Assembly: GCA_021234155.1 (NCBI GenBank)
Contig: JAJEKV010000059.1
Location: 845,844 to 909,843, forward strand
Reading direction: 5' to 3'
DNA from: Isoetes taiwanensis
Taxonomy: Eukaryota; Streptophyta; Lycopodiopsida; Isoetales; Isoetaceae
Length of the DNA: 64,000 nucleotides
Shown here piece after piece: positions 44,738-55,292 of the stretch; position 1 is the stretch's first letter; each line of letters begins with the position of its first letter. The notes below the pieces were generated by a model. The model was not told the DNA's origin. It made no database searches and saw nothing but the letters and a program-made list of their open reading frames with translations. A program made the position numbers and the translations under genes.

Positions 44738-46468
44738 AATAAAGCCTTAACAGAAGGCCTTCCACATAGTTGGCAGTGTAACAAGGTGATACCACTTTTC
44801 GGGAGGAGGGGGCTGAATTCTGGGAATTACAGAACTATAATGGTGAGTAGTGGGATGACGAAATGGTATAGCAAAGAAATAGAAATGAAATTGACAGATT
44901 GGGCAGAAAGGAATAGCAAACAGGCAAAAGAACAAGTAGGGTTCAGACCAAATCACTCAACAATAGACCACTTGGTAACGCTGAGGGTAATAATAGAACA
45001 TACACAATCACTAGAGAAAACAGTGTATTGTTGTTTTGTCGATTTCAAAAAGGCTTTTGATACAATACCAAGGTATAAACTTTTGCAGAGGCTGAGAGAA
45101 ATGGATTTACCACATCAGCTATTAGTGGCTATAGCCAGATTATATAAAAAGTGGAAGCCAAGATAGGTCCTAAAGAAGGAGGAGTGGAATGTGATATAGG
45201 GGTGAAGCAAGGATGCCCACTTTCACCGAAAATCTTTGGGTTATACATAGATGCACTAGGGGAATTCATAAGGAGTAAAGTTGGGGATGAAGAAACCCCG
45301 ATTATTTCTGAGGCCAAAGTACCATGTATGCTCTATGCGGACGACCTAATCCTGTTGACCTTGAATAAGGATGGCCTAGATGAGCTTATGGCAATTCTGG
45401 AAGAATTCTGCATGAAGACAGGTGTGACAGTTAACATTGAGAAAACAAAGATAGTTAGTTTTGGAAAAATAGACAATGGGAAAAAGAGGTCATATACATG
45501 GGGTATGGCAGGTAGCACTAAAAAACTATTATGGAATGCAGTCAATCTGCATGCAACAGAACATAACGGACTGGGGGGTAAAAAGGGTATGTTCAATATA
45601 ACAGTGGCCCCAGCTATGTTGTATGGAATAGAAGTGTGGGGAGGAAGCACTACAACGGGGAAGTTGGAACAAAGGGAGGGCCTAATAAAACACTTCCAAT
45701 GCAGGGAACTAGGAATAAACAAATCAATGCCGGCGATAATAGCATTGTATGAGACATGGATAACACCATTTGAAGTGGAGGGTCTCGATAGGACAATAGC
45801 GTATTTGAGTAGAAATATGGCGTATAGGTCAAAGGTGAAGCTAGTAAGGCAGACGATTGAGACTTCGATCGGGATGGCCAGAGAAGGTAAAGGAGGGTGG
45901 GTGTCCCATATGGGCAGATAGGCTGGGATGTGATCTTTGGAGGGATGTGGAAAATAAGCTGTCAAATGGGGACAAGGGGAACCTGCAAAAAAAGCTACTT
46001 CAGGTATGGATAGAAAAACAACTGGATATAGAACTAGGAATGTATTTATTAATGATGAATCCAGAGAAGAGTATTGAACATGACATATACACAGATAGTA
46101 ACCAGTCAAAGGCAACGAGAATCACATTGTGCAGATTCAGAACAGGTAACCATGAACTATGGATTGAGAGAGGAAGATGGCAGCGGCTGATAGTGCGAAG
46201 AGAGGACAGATTATGCCAGCCTTGTGACCTGCAAGAGATCGAAGACGAGGAACATGTATGGAGCAAATGTCCAACATGTGAAGCGATAAGAACCAAATGG
46301 GCCAATGTAAATTGGGGGATTCTAGTGGGAAAAGCAATGAGAGAGGTAGCCTCAGCAGAGGACACAGCCAAAGCAGTGAAACAGATTCTAAATGAACATG
46401 ATAGATACAGAACGCAACAAAAATTGCGGGACGCCACCAAAGGGGATGATATGTCAGCACCCCCTTAA
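44738..46468 (+). mobile_element. LINE retrotransposon, 5'-truncated, with frameshifts (LINE-1 of this window)
   Basis: Plus-strand reverse transcriptase of non-LTR type in three successive frames. 44738-45166 has LPHSWQCNKVIPLFGR, NYRTIMV, VGFRPNHSTIDHL and CFVDFKKAFDTIPR (first catalytic Asp). 45151-45921 has GVKQGCPLSPKIFGLYIDAL and MLYADDLILLT (the YADD catalytic pair). 45857-46468 is a C-terminal region with RFRTGNHELWIERGRW and a Cys/His set (LCQPCDL..EDEEHVWSKCP). Frame changes at about 45160 and 45900 inactivate it. No endonuclease precedes it, consistent with the usual 5' truncation of LINEs. Confidence 0.9.
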
Positions 46469-46689
46469 GGTCGCAATATGGGTATACAGACGTAGGAGAA
46501 AGCAATTTTTTCTCGGATTAAAAATTCGAGTTTTTTTCATTACTTTCACCGTCCTCTGTGACTAAGATTCTCACCCTGAAAATGATTAAAATGATATAAC
46601 GGGTCTTTTGAAGCTAAGCTCACACCTTGTACTCTAGTCATAGGACCTCCGGTCAAATGACATTAAACACAAATGACACAACACAACAC
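46469..46689. other. Spacer between two convergent LINE copies
   Basis: Follows the LINE-1 stop; no gene seen. CACAA-rich sequence at 46668-46690 may be the tail of the minus-strand copy. Confidence 0.5.
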
Positions 46690-47600
46690 AATGCATATAT
46701 TAACTGCCTGATGATCCAGTGCAGAAGGTGAGCTCTGTGGGCCCCATTGTCAGCAAGCCGACTCTCCAACTTATCAATGTAAAGCCTAAACAATGTTGGA
46801 GAGAGAGGGTAGCGAACCCTGATACTACTATCGAATGGTTGGCTTGTCGACTGCAACTGGCCTGGGCATCTCTCATATGGCATGTACACTGCATCCTGCA
46901 AATCCACAGGTACCCCCAGCAGTCACAATCTTGGCCATAGCTTTTCCCGAGGCACAATGTCAAAGGCCTTCGCAAAGTCCACAAGGCAACAATATAGGTC
47001 CTGTCGGCGTTCCTGCTGTCTTCAACCAAGGTCTGCAGTGTGAAGATGTGGTCAATGGTTGAGTGCCGGGGCCTGAATCCTAGATGGATGAGGGCTCACA
47101 CCTCTGCTTCCCCTGCCCAGCCCATCAACTGTTGCTCGAGAATCCCAGGTAGCAGTTTTAAACAACACCGAACGGACCATGATTGTTCGATAATTGACTG
47201 GGCAGTGCGGGTCACCTGCCTAATAGATGGGAACAACCCTGTTATTGGTCCATTGCAGTGGGAAGCCTTCCTGTAAAGCCTTGTTGAGGCAGTCAGCACC
47301 GGTACTATGAATGGCCATGCCCACTTGAGCAATTCTGCCTGCATACATACCATCCAGGTCTGGCACTTTCCCATTGGCAAGACGCTGTAAGCCTTTCTCC
47401 ACGTCTGACTATGATTTCCACCACTGGGCCTTTTTGCAGGGGTAATACTGCTGGTGCACCTTGAGGGTCGTATAACTGTTAGTATTGCCTCCACTGCTCG
47501 TGAGTGATGTTCCCTGTGGGCTGTACTGGCATTTTGAGAACCCTTCGCCAGGAGGTCCTGGGGTGGGCTTCTTTCTTTGACCAACTAGCAGAAGTTTTTC
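46690..47600 (-). mobile_element. LINE retrotransposon fragment, minus strand (LINE-2)
   Basis: Minus-strand RT blocks in changing frames, from right to left: LQRLANGKVPDLDGMYAGRI, LQEGFPLQWTNNRVVPIY (about 47300-47220), VNYRTIMV, DLYCCLVDFAKAFDIVP (about 47005-46955) and RYPLSPTLFRLYIDKLESRL (about 46810-46750). The blocks match those of LINE-1, so both belong to the same broad LINE clade. No YADD or C-terminal domain was found, and stops are frequent. A dead fragment. Confidence 0.8.
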
Positions 47601-48016
47601 CTGATCTAAGAATTGTGGTTTGGAGGTTTGGGGTGGCAAATTAACAGGTTTCCCATTTTCCTTGCAGTGGCTCTCCCCATATTTTTCTCTGTCTTTTTTT
47701 TCTTCTTTAACCTTTATTGTAGCCCCTGCAACTCTCCCTTTTCTTGTACTAAAGTGACTAACCCCTAAGCTCTTGTTAGATTCTAGGTAGGGCCTGCAAG
47801 CCCTTCCAGGTACGACCCTCGTCAAGTACTTTCATAGCTTAGCCCTTTTCTTGAATTGATTGTTTTCTTCCACTTTTTCCTTTCTTCCCCTAGTTTTCTA
47901 AAATATGACCCTTTTCCGAATTTTCGCCAAACTTTTGTTTCACAAGAATTTTCTTGGTTCCCATTTTCCTGCTCGTGACCTCCTTCCCAACCCGATCAAT
48001 ACCTTTCTGGCCATAG
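47601..48016. other. No firmly supported gene
   Basis: Minus-strand ORF 47409-47825 is lysine-rich without a recognisable domain; part may be the region upstream of the LINE-2 RT. Confidence 0.3.
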
Positions 48017-48400
48017 CCTATCGCTCGATGCCAGCTTCTCCATGGTAAAGCCCTTGCAAGCAAACCGGGTGAAGACATTGACATCCGCTACATTGCCAAG
48101 CTTGAGTATAACAAGGACAGAAATTGGGAACAAATCAAAGAGCTTGGAGTGCACTTCAATCTCTTGAAGACCCAACAGAAGGCAACAACAGTTATCATGG
48201 ATCTTATGAAGGATGGGGAAGTATTCCAAGCATTCCAAGAGCAAGACAAAGATGAATGTGACTTCCTTGAGGGCAGATCATACGATAAGGATACGCTTTC
48301 AATATCCTGGACAAAATCCAACACCTCGACCTCTTACTTACCTCGAAATGACCATCAACCTTGGCCATTACTCTCAGAACTGTTGCAGCCTAAAAAATGA
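48017..48400 (+). CDS. Unidentified charged ORF
   Basis: The plus frame is open from 48017 to TAA 48398-48400. It reads ALASKPGEDIDIRYIAKLEY, then WEQIKELGVHFNLLKTQQKA, then VIMDLMKDGEVFQAFQEQDK. The sequence is hydrophilic and helix-rich. No start codon begins the frame and no domain is recognised. It lies 650 bp before a LINE ORF1 in the same orientation but separated by a non-coding repeat, so the two are probably unrelated. It could be an exon of a degraded host gene. Confidence 0.3.
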   Translation, partial: PIARCQLLHGKALASKPGEDIDIRYIAKLEYNKDRNWEQIKELGVHFNLLKTQQKATTVIMDLMKDGEVFQAFQEQDKDECDFLEGRSYDKDTLSISWTKSNTSTSYLPRNDHQPWPLLSELLQPKK

Positions 48401-48479
48401 GTCTTCAGAAATACTATGGATGAGTTAAAAAATAGAGCAAATAAGTGCTATCAAGAACTCTGTTCTTCTACAGGTTGGA

Positions 48480-49025
48480 GCCATGGAATAATTTAAGGGC
48501 TAAACTTAGCTATTTGGCAATTTTTTAGCACATTTTCGAAAAAAATTGGCTAAACTAAATGGAAAAAATTGGAAAAAAAAGATAATAATTTTAGCCTAAC
48601 TTTTTTCGAGACTGCACCAACCCTGGAGCTCTTTAGCCAAATGCTAGAAAGTAAGAGAGTGAAATTTTGTATTATTTAGCTAAACCATAGAAACTTTTAG
48701 AATGAATTTCGGGCTAGTTTAGCTAATATCATTCTAGTTTATAAATTATAGCATTATAAATTAATTTGAGTCATGGATTTTGCTGGTTAGCATTATTTTA
48801 AAATGTTTTTATAAAGAAATGACTAAAATACGTGGAAACAATTGAAAAACGTATAGTAATTTGGCTTAATATTTTCCATTGGCCACACCATAGAAATTTC
48901 TAGAAAGTATGAGAGGAAACATATGTAGAGTTTAGCTAAACCACATAAAGTTTTGGGATTACTATCGAGCAAGTTTAGCTAAAGTCATTCTGGCTAATAA
49001 GAAATATGTGATTAGTAATTTATTC
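48480..49025. repeat. AT-rich repeat with TTTAGCTAAA motifs
   Basis: Multiple TTAGCTAAA and TTTAGCTAAACCA motifs with A-rich linkers (about 48500-48730 and 48800-49000). Composition and motifs match 10386-10870, suggesting the same dispersed repeat family. Confidence 0.55.
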
Positions 49026-49057
49026 TTTGGTTGGAGCAAGGTGTCCTTAAAAAATGA

Positions 49058-51240
49058 TTGACAAGTACAGTGGCTGACAAATGGAATGAAGAATTCAAGT
49101 TTTATACTAAAGCAGCCATTCCTGACGCTGCAGTTGCCCTAGAAGACACCAAGGCAAAGTATCAAATCAGTGAGCTCCCCTATGACAGTTCTGCTAGCTG
49201 CAAAAGCATTGACAAGAATGGCTTTTTTATATCGGAGGACGTTACAAACTGTAACTGCGCAGACTGTACCAATTCCAAAACAGGACTTCACGAAATCAGG
49301 CAAGAGACCAAAGTGCGAGCCGAAGTTCCAATCCTGGGCAAAGTTGACAAAATTAAAAATACCTTAATCAACCACTATCTCAAGACCCAAGACAAGGACC
49401 TTCCCGGACTTCTTGATCTCTCTGTCATTTGCGATCACTCGGCCACCAATAATTTCATGGATAGAGGCCTCATTGTCCACTTTCCTGATTCTTGCCCAAC
49501 CCTTAGTGAGGTCAAATTCCAATTCACCAAAGTTTACCATTGTTACATCTCCTTGATCCTCAAGCTTGACTCGAAAACCTTTCAAGTTATCTGTCGTCAC
49601 AATCTTTTTGCCAAATCTATGCTAAAAAAAAAGTCAACAGATTTGGTAAAGATCTCGTTTAATCATGAAATGGTTCCCAGATTTCATTCCGGGTGACCAT
49701 TCCAACATACCAATTGTCACCTGGGTTAATTTCTCTAACCTCCCCCCTTCTTTCTGGACCCTCAAACACTTGAAAGCTATTAGCATCCACCTGGCCAAGT
49801 TCTTGATATCAGCATTTCCCAGACTAATTTTCCTTTCATATGCAATTCGAAATCGATCTCCTCAGATTGCTCGAACTCTATAAAAGTTAAAATCTCTGAA
49901 TGCAAGAGCTTGACCATTTCAATCAATTTCTGAAAAAGCTGAAGGAAAAACGCCTGCTCAGCCAAAAAGCAGACAAGTTTGGGTTCAGAAACCTATGGTA
50001 GCTTCGGATTCCTCTACTCGAGGTACTCAAGTTAATCTTGAAGATTGCAGCTACAGCAATAGTAATAACAATAATTTGACATTTACAAAGGTTTTGAAAT
50101 TAAAAAGGTAACAGATCATATCTCGAAACCTATTACTCTTCCTAAAGAGGATGCATCAGGAGAAGAGTACCCATTCAAAGATAAAATAATAAAATTTGAT
50201 TTTAATCCTAACAGAAGTTTGTTAAATGTTTGCTACCAAGGAAGGGAATGCAACAGTCATATCTTCACAAGCTCTATGATCCAAAGTAGCAGAATTATCG
50301 AGGACATTACAGAAGAAACCCATAACGAAGAGGAATGGAGTAAAGTTATTAGAAAGAAGAAGAAATGCAAGGATATTGGAGCTACAACCCCGATTCAGAA
50401 AAGCTCCTGGGAGCATCTTTTTCCCTATAACTATACTCTAATGTATCAATGAATAGTTATTTTAATTTAGTTTCCTGAAATCTCCAGGGTATTAATGATC
50501 CTAATAAAAGAGATAAATTAAAAGTGGGTCTTTCCTCTATTATTCCTGATATTCTGCTAATCCAAGAGCATAAGCTCCATGATGCCGATTATATTAGCAA
50601 AATTGCTAGAACTCTTTCTCCAAGTATAGATCTTTGGATTCTCTCTGCCAACTTGACAGTTCGAGGCGAGTGGCTATTTGTGGAGAAGAGCCTTAACCTT
50701 ACTAATCTTTATATGGTCGATGACAGTACTTGCAGATGGCTGATTCTTGGCTACAAGATGGACAATCTCAAAATTGCCATCACCAACGTTTATGCCCACA
50801 ATAACTCTGTAGATAGAACTGTTATTTCGGTTAAGATCAAAGATAGTTTGAATAATATCGAGGTTGATGAGATTGTGTTGGGGGGAGATTTCAATATGGT
50901 AACCCACAATTTCATGAAGAATGGGAATTTCAGACCCCTTACCCCTGATGAATCCAAGCTTGGTCTGATCTTATAACTCTCAATAATCTTACTATGGCCA
51001 GAACTGGTCCTAATGATTTTAGCTGGTCTGATCAGAGAGCCAACCATATTTGTTGGTTTCATGATAGATTTTATTTAAGCGAGAATCTATGGAATCATAG
51101 TGATAGGTTAACCAACCCATTAGAGAAAATATAGGGTCTCCAATGGGCCCTTTATGAAAATAGAGAAATTCCACATCAGATTTATGCTCTAGCCAATCAC
51201 AAATGAGTGACTTTGTTCTTAATCCATACATGCCTGCCAT
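49058..51240 (+). mobile_element. LINE retrotransposon with ORF1 and endonuclease, no RT (LINE-3)
   Basis: ORF1 part 1 (49058-49696) includes a Cys motif (NCNCADC) and LIVHFPDSCPTLSEVKF. ORF1 continues in another frame at 49665-49850 as PIVTWVNFSNLPPSFWTL, the typical plant LINE ORF1 block. ORF2 begins at about 50480 and encodes an APE-type endonuclease: IPDILLIQEHKLHDADYI (catalytic Glu), KIAITNVYAHNN and VDEIVLGGDFNMV (catalytic Asp). The sequence then decays (NDFSW..ANHICWFHDRFYL) by about 51130, and no reverse transcriptase follows. This is an element cut at its 3' side, the reverse of usual LINE truncation. Confidence 0.8.
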
Positions 51241-51681
51241 GCCTAGTTAGCTTTGGCTGCCACATGTCGATTTTAGATAGGGTCCCTTCTCCCAAGGGAG
51301 ACTCCCAAATCTGCCCCATTTTTCCATAGAGAGCATTTCCCAATGGAGATTTGAGGTCATTTACTTATGTGCAGTTAATTTTGGTTGCTGCTTTTGAATT
51401 CTGTTTTGGCGGGTTGGAGCTGGTGTGGGAAACCACAGGGTTTCGAAATTGCATAGGAAGAACTATTGTGAGGCACAGAAGCTGCTCCAAATCGGGTCTC
51501 AAGCGCGAATATACTGGAGATACCCTTTCGGTTCTGAACTACCAAATTGTTTTTCAATAACAGGGTCAGTGATTAGCTCACAGGGTAAGGTATTGATCCG
51601 GCATTTCAAATTTTCCTGAAACTAACTTCTTGTTTTTTGGCATTCATGCAGTATGGACAATCGATCTGAAGGCCGGTCTGA
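51241..51681. other. Spacer upstream of the first family-X gene
   Basis: No recognised gene. TTGGCATTCATGCAG at about 51638-51652 is a plausible acceptor, and an ATG at 51654 opens a short frame (MDNRSEGRSEVRTVV) that may be the true start before a frame change. Confidence 0.35.
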
Positions 51682-52785
51682 AGTAAGAACAGTAGTCCTT
51701 CACAATGTCAAGGATGCCAATGGCTTGATTTTCTTGTTTCTGTTGGCTGCTGGGTTACCCTCCGTCCTAGATCCACAGGTACTCACGCAGTGAAAAGAGC
51801 CAGAATAAAGGATGTCAATGCCCACTGGAAAGCCCATGTAAAAGGAATTGTATTTGGTTCAGGAGGCAGTAAGGTGAAGGAGGTCATTGTGGAACATGGG
51901 TATACTAGCTCTGATTTGGCCAAGAAGAAAATTTCAGGAAGCCCAGATTTTGAAGCCAACACCATTTGTCCTTCGGATTACACTGACAAAGTTTCTGCCT
52001 GCAGCATTACTAGTGTGCTTGAAGTGTATCATCACAAGCTTGGCCAGTTCATTTTTCAGGATTCTGCATCCAGCTTGAGAGCCCGAGGTATTTTCTTTCA
52101 CAAGTATCATTACACGGTCTCTCGTGCAGGTATTGGTAAGCTGGCCAAGATTGGAGAGCTGGATTTGAAGCAAATTGGTGCTGATTTTTATGACAGGAGT
52201 CTTGCAACAACATATCAAGAATGTATTGGAGCTGAATTCTTTAGAACACTGACAGAAAGAGGTGGGGTAAGATGTGCATTCAAAGTATTTCTACCAATTG
52301 CTGCCTTTGCTTTCAAGCACGAGAAGATTAGCGGCAGCATGAAAGTGGAGGGCAACTGACTGAAACCTCAGTTGCATGGGACACACTAGTGTTCAGGTAT
52401 GTTGCTTGATTCACTTTAGTCCTTGATTAAGTCTAAAATCTTTGGCACTTGCTACTGCAGGTACAGAATCACCAAGCAGATATTGTATGCAAATTACTTT
52501 GTGGAGAGAAGACGATGCATTTGCGAACAAGACCATTGGGAATGGAAGGTAGTGGAAGATCACCAGGCCACTTTAAATTCAATGGAGCTCTCAATATCTT
52601 GTACGGGTATGGATGACAGAACTTTTAATGTGGAGGAAGATTGGACATTATTTGAGTGCAGGAAGCTAGTGGAGTCATTTTGCTATTATGGTGATTTTCA
52701 GTTCTATTTGGATGGTAAGAAGGTTGGCTTTTGTCGTGAATCTATCGTGCAATGCAAAGGCTGCAAGCCAAGCACAGCATTGTAA
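51682..52785 (+). CDS. Unidentified gene family X, member 1
   Basis: A frame open from 51682 to 52359 reads WLDFLVSVGCWVTLRPRSTG, DVNAHWKAHVKGIVFGSGG, VYHHKLGQFIFQDSASS, LRARGIFFHKYHYTVSR and ECIGAEFFRTLTERGGV. Near 52350 the frame shifts by one base and continues as QLTETSVAWDTLVF to a GTATGT donor at 52397. Exon 2 (52461-52785) reads YRITKQILYANYFVERRRC, FNVEEDWTLFECRKLVES and FQFYLDGKKVGFCRE. Every part has a counterpart in the same order at 61629-62842, so this is a real conserved gene family. The C-terminal segment has a V..SLF.VR..LE..F.F..DG pattern that might be a ubiquitin-like (beta-grasp) fold; function unknown. The frameshift suggests decay or a sequence error. Confidence 0.6.
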
Positions 52786-53019
52786 TTTTAGATAATGGTA
52801 GAGTAGGTGGCCGTTCATGTCGAATGTGATGTATTTTCTGTCACTAAAGTGCAACAAAAAGAAGGTTGAGAATACTGGTTAAAATCAGGTCCAAATCCTG
52901 ATACTCTAAAATGCATGTCAGCAAAGTAATTGTAAAGTTATATCAGTCACCAAGTTTTCTGATTTCACTTGCTTGTTTGTATCCAGTCAACCATGATTCC
53001 AACAAACTGAAGATAAGAA
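52786..53019. other. 3' flank of family-X member 1
   Basis: AT-rich 3' flank without a gene. Confidence 0.4.
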
Positions 53020-53830
53020 TATGTTCTAAGTTTATGATTCCAGAATATCCTACAAAATCGGAGTACTAAATCTGATATTGATCTCGAATTGCAAGTAATA
53101 TACAAGTTTTACTAAACAAGTTAAATACTAAACAAGTCTTGCATGATTCAGGTCTGTTATTGCAAACACGTGCTAAATTCGAGTTGCATGACTGTTATAC
53201 CAGTTGCAAACTAAATACCAAACATGATTCTTATGTCTGTACTTCCAAATACTTGTGCGAGATTCATGTTGCATGTCTTATACCAATTGCAAGTTAAGTT
53301 TCACATGATTCTCAAGTCTGTACTTCCAAGTTCAAGTTTATGATTCTAAGTTTATGATTCCAGAATATCCTACAAAACTTGAGTACTAAACCTGATATTG
53401 ATTTTGAATTGCAAGTAATATACAAGTTTTACTAAACAGGTTAAATACTAAACAAGTCTCGCATGATTCAGGTCTGTTATTGCGAACACTTGTGTTAAAT
53501 TCGAGTTGCATGACTGTTATACCAGTTGCAAACTAAATATCAAACATGATTCTTATGTCTGTACTTCCAAATTCAAGTTAAATATTGAACAGGTTTACAT
53601 GATTCTTAAGCCTGTACTTGCTAATACTAGTGCCAAATTCAAGTTGCAAGTTAAATTTTAAACAGGGTTTTTATGATTTGTAAGTCTGTACTTCTGAATA
53701 CTTGTGTCAAATTCAAGTTGCAAGTTAAATATTAAACAGGGTTTACATGACTTAAGTCTGTACTTCTGAGTACTTTCATGATTTCAAGATGCAATTGATA
53801 ATATCAAACAGGGTCTGCATGATTTCCAAG
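53020..53830. repeat. Higher-order tandem repeat, period about 320 bp
   Basis: AAGTTTATGATTCCAGAATA, TGATATTGAT, GCAAGTAATATACAAGTTTT, GCATGATTCAGGTCTGTTAT and ATACCAGTTGCAAACTAAAT occur at about 53028-53225 and again at about 53345-53540. Within each unit the shorter motif AAGTCTGTACTTCC..AATAC or AATTC..TTGTG recurs at roughly 75-bp intervals up to about 53830. Confidence 0.8.
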
Positions 53831-54208
53831 TTGCTTGTTGCAGGAAATTCCTGTACTTGTGTGAGATTCCTGTCTATATATGCAAGTACTTGTGTGTATT
53901 TGAAGTTGGAAACAATATAAAAAAAAAACAGTAACAGAAAAGAATAGAACAGTTCAGTCAAGTAAAAGAACAGTGGAAACTTAGAGAACAGTTAAAGCAC
54001 AAAAATAGTCACAAGAATAGTGTAGAAGAGGAGGTCTGTCATTAATCATCACCTTTCAGGTAAGTACAAATCATTTCTTAAAAAATTCCTTGTCCCTAAG
54101 GAAGCTTTACAAAAATAGTCACAAGGACTATTGCAAAATATACAAGTGAAACCCGGGATTAAAAAAACAAATCTATAAACTAAAAAGGGCTGACAGCAGG
54201 CTTGATCT
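53831..54208. other. No gene seen
   Basis: AT-rich; ACAGT- and AGAACAGT-type short motifs. No supported ORF. Confidence 0.4.
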
Positions 54209-54639
54209 TCAGGAGGGGGGCATCCTCAGCTCTATATGCAGGTCGTCTTCCATGGCATACATCTTCATTTCCAGAAGATGCTCCTGATCTGGGTAAGCTC
54301 GATCAACCCATTCTAGAACCCTGCAAGAACAAACAGCTCCAGCCTCGATAAGCTTCTCAACTACAGTACCATTCACGCCATATATTCTATCCCTTTCAGC
54401 CTCCACTAATTTCAGATCAAATTCATAGCACCACCCTTAGCATTCTCAGGCCTGCTCAAGAAATGCCTAGCTCTAACTCCACCAATGGATACCTTGGCTG
54501 GGACTGAGGCAGCTTTTCCATTACCCAATTTCTTGTGGTCTTGTTCCAGTTTGACGCATCCACCATGCAAGCCTGCCTCGGACAATACCTTTTCAACCCG
54601 CTCAATGCCTTCTTCCCTCTCCTTCTCCCCTCGCATGTT
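54209..54639 (-). pseudogene. Unidentified minus-strand ORF pair, probably one decayed gene
   Basis: From ATG at about 54639 the minus strand reads MRGEKEREEGIERVEKVLSE, then GCVKLEQDHKKLGNGKAASV, up to a stop at 54412. Immediately after, a second frame (54406-54209) reads MEAERDRIYGVNGTVVEKL, then CSCRVLEWVDRAYPDQEHLL. Both parts have consistent charged, helical composition and are nearly contiguous, so they look like one coding sequence broken by a small indel or a missed intron. I do not recognise the protein. Confidence 0.35.
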
Positions 54640-55021
54640 CCAAACAAAGGGTAAAAGAAAGCTAGGGTGTCTTACATTTGGCCAAATGTAGAGTAAGAGA
54701 TGTATCACATTTCAAATACATAACCGTTTTTTCAGTATGTACATAATAGCTATATTAAGAAATCTTTTTTTTTTCGGAATTACTTGCCACGTCAATTAAA
54801 ACGCAATCATGAAGCAGATTTCAATTCCCGCCGCTCTAACCACTCCAAGAAACGCAACGCGGGAGAATTTCCCACTTTCGGCTAAAACGGGCCGACCTCA
54901 GATTTCCTCCTTCTTGCCGTAATTCCTCCACTAACCCTAAACCACGCAAGAACCATGATGAACAACGAAGGAACGTAAATGGCGCAAAGAAGATTGCAAT
55001 ATCGGGAATGTGACAAAGAAA

Positions 55022-55292
55022 ATGAAGCGTAAGATTGATGAAATTTGTAAATTTATATATGATGGGGTTCAAGATTTACGTCCCGCGCAAAGGAGAGCTT
55101 TAGCGATGAAAAGGAAAACCGGGATGAAAGGTACTTCTTTTTGAACCTCGCCATTGGAAATCCAAATAAGAAAGCAATTGTGAAGGATAAGATACTATGC
55201 TCATATATCCCGAGTGGAATTGATCTGTGCATCCAGCTTGGGGCGGGCTCGGGGAAAGGATTTGCGAAAAACACGAGGCAAGGGTTCTTTTG
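55022..55292 (+). pseudogene. Unidentified short coding remnant
   Basis: An ATG at 55022 opens MKRKIDEICKFIYDGVQDLR followed by PAQRRALAMKRKTGMKG to about 55130. Another plus frame then continues as YFFLNLAIGNPNKKAIVKDK and GIDLCIQLGAGSGKG to TGA at 55290-55292. The two parts need a one-base shift or a splice to be joined. The last 75 bp fall inside the left arm of the large inverted repeat, so the remnant was partly copied into it. No family recognised. Confidence 0.3.

Noticed and set aside
45333-46115. 260-codon minus-strand ORF
   Set aside because: A shadow of the LINE-1 reverse transcriptase frame on the plus strand, which carries the YADD motif.
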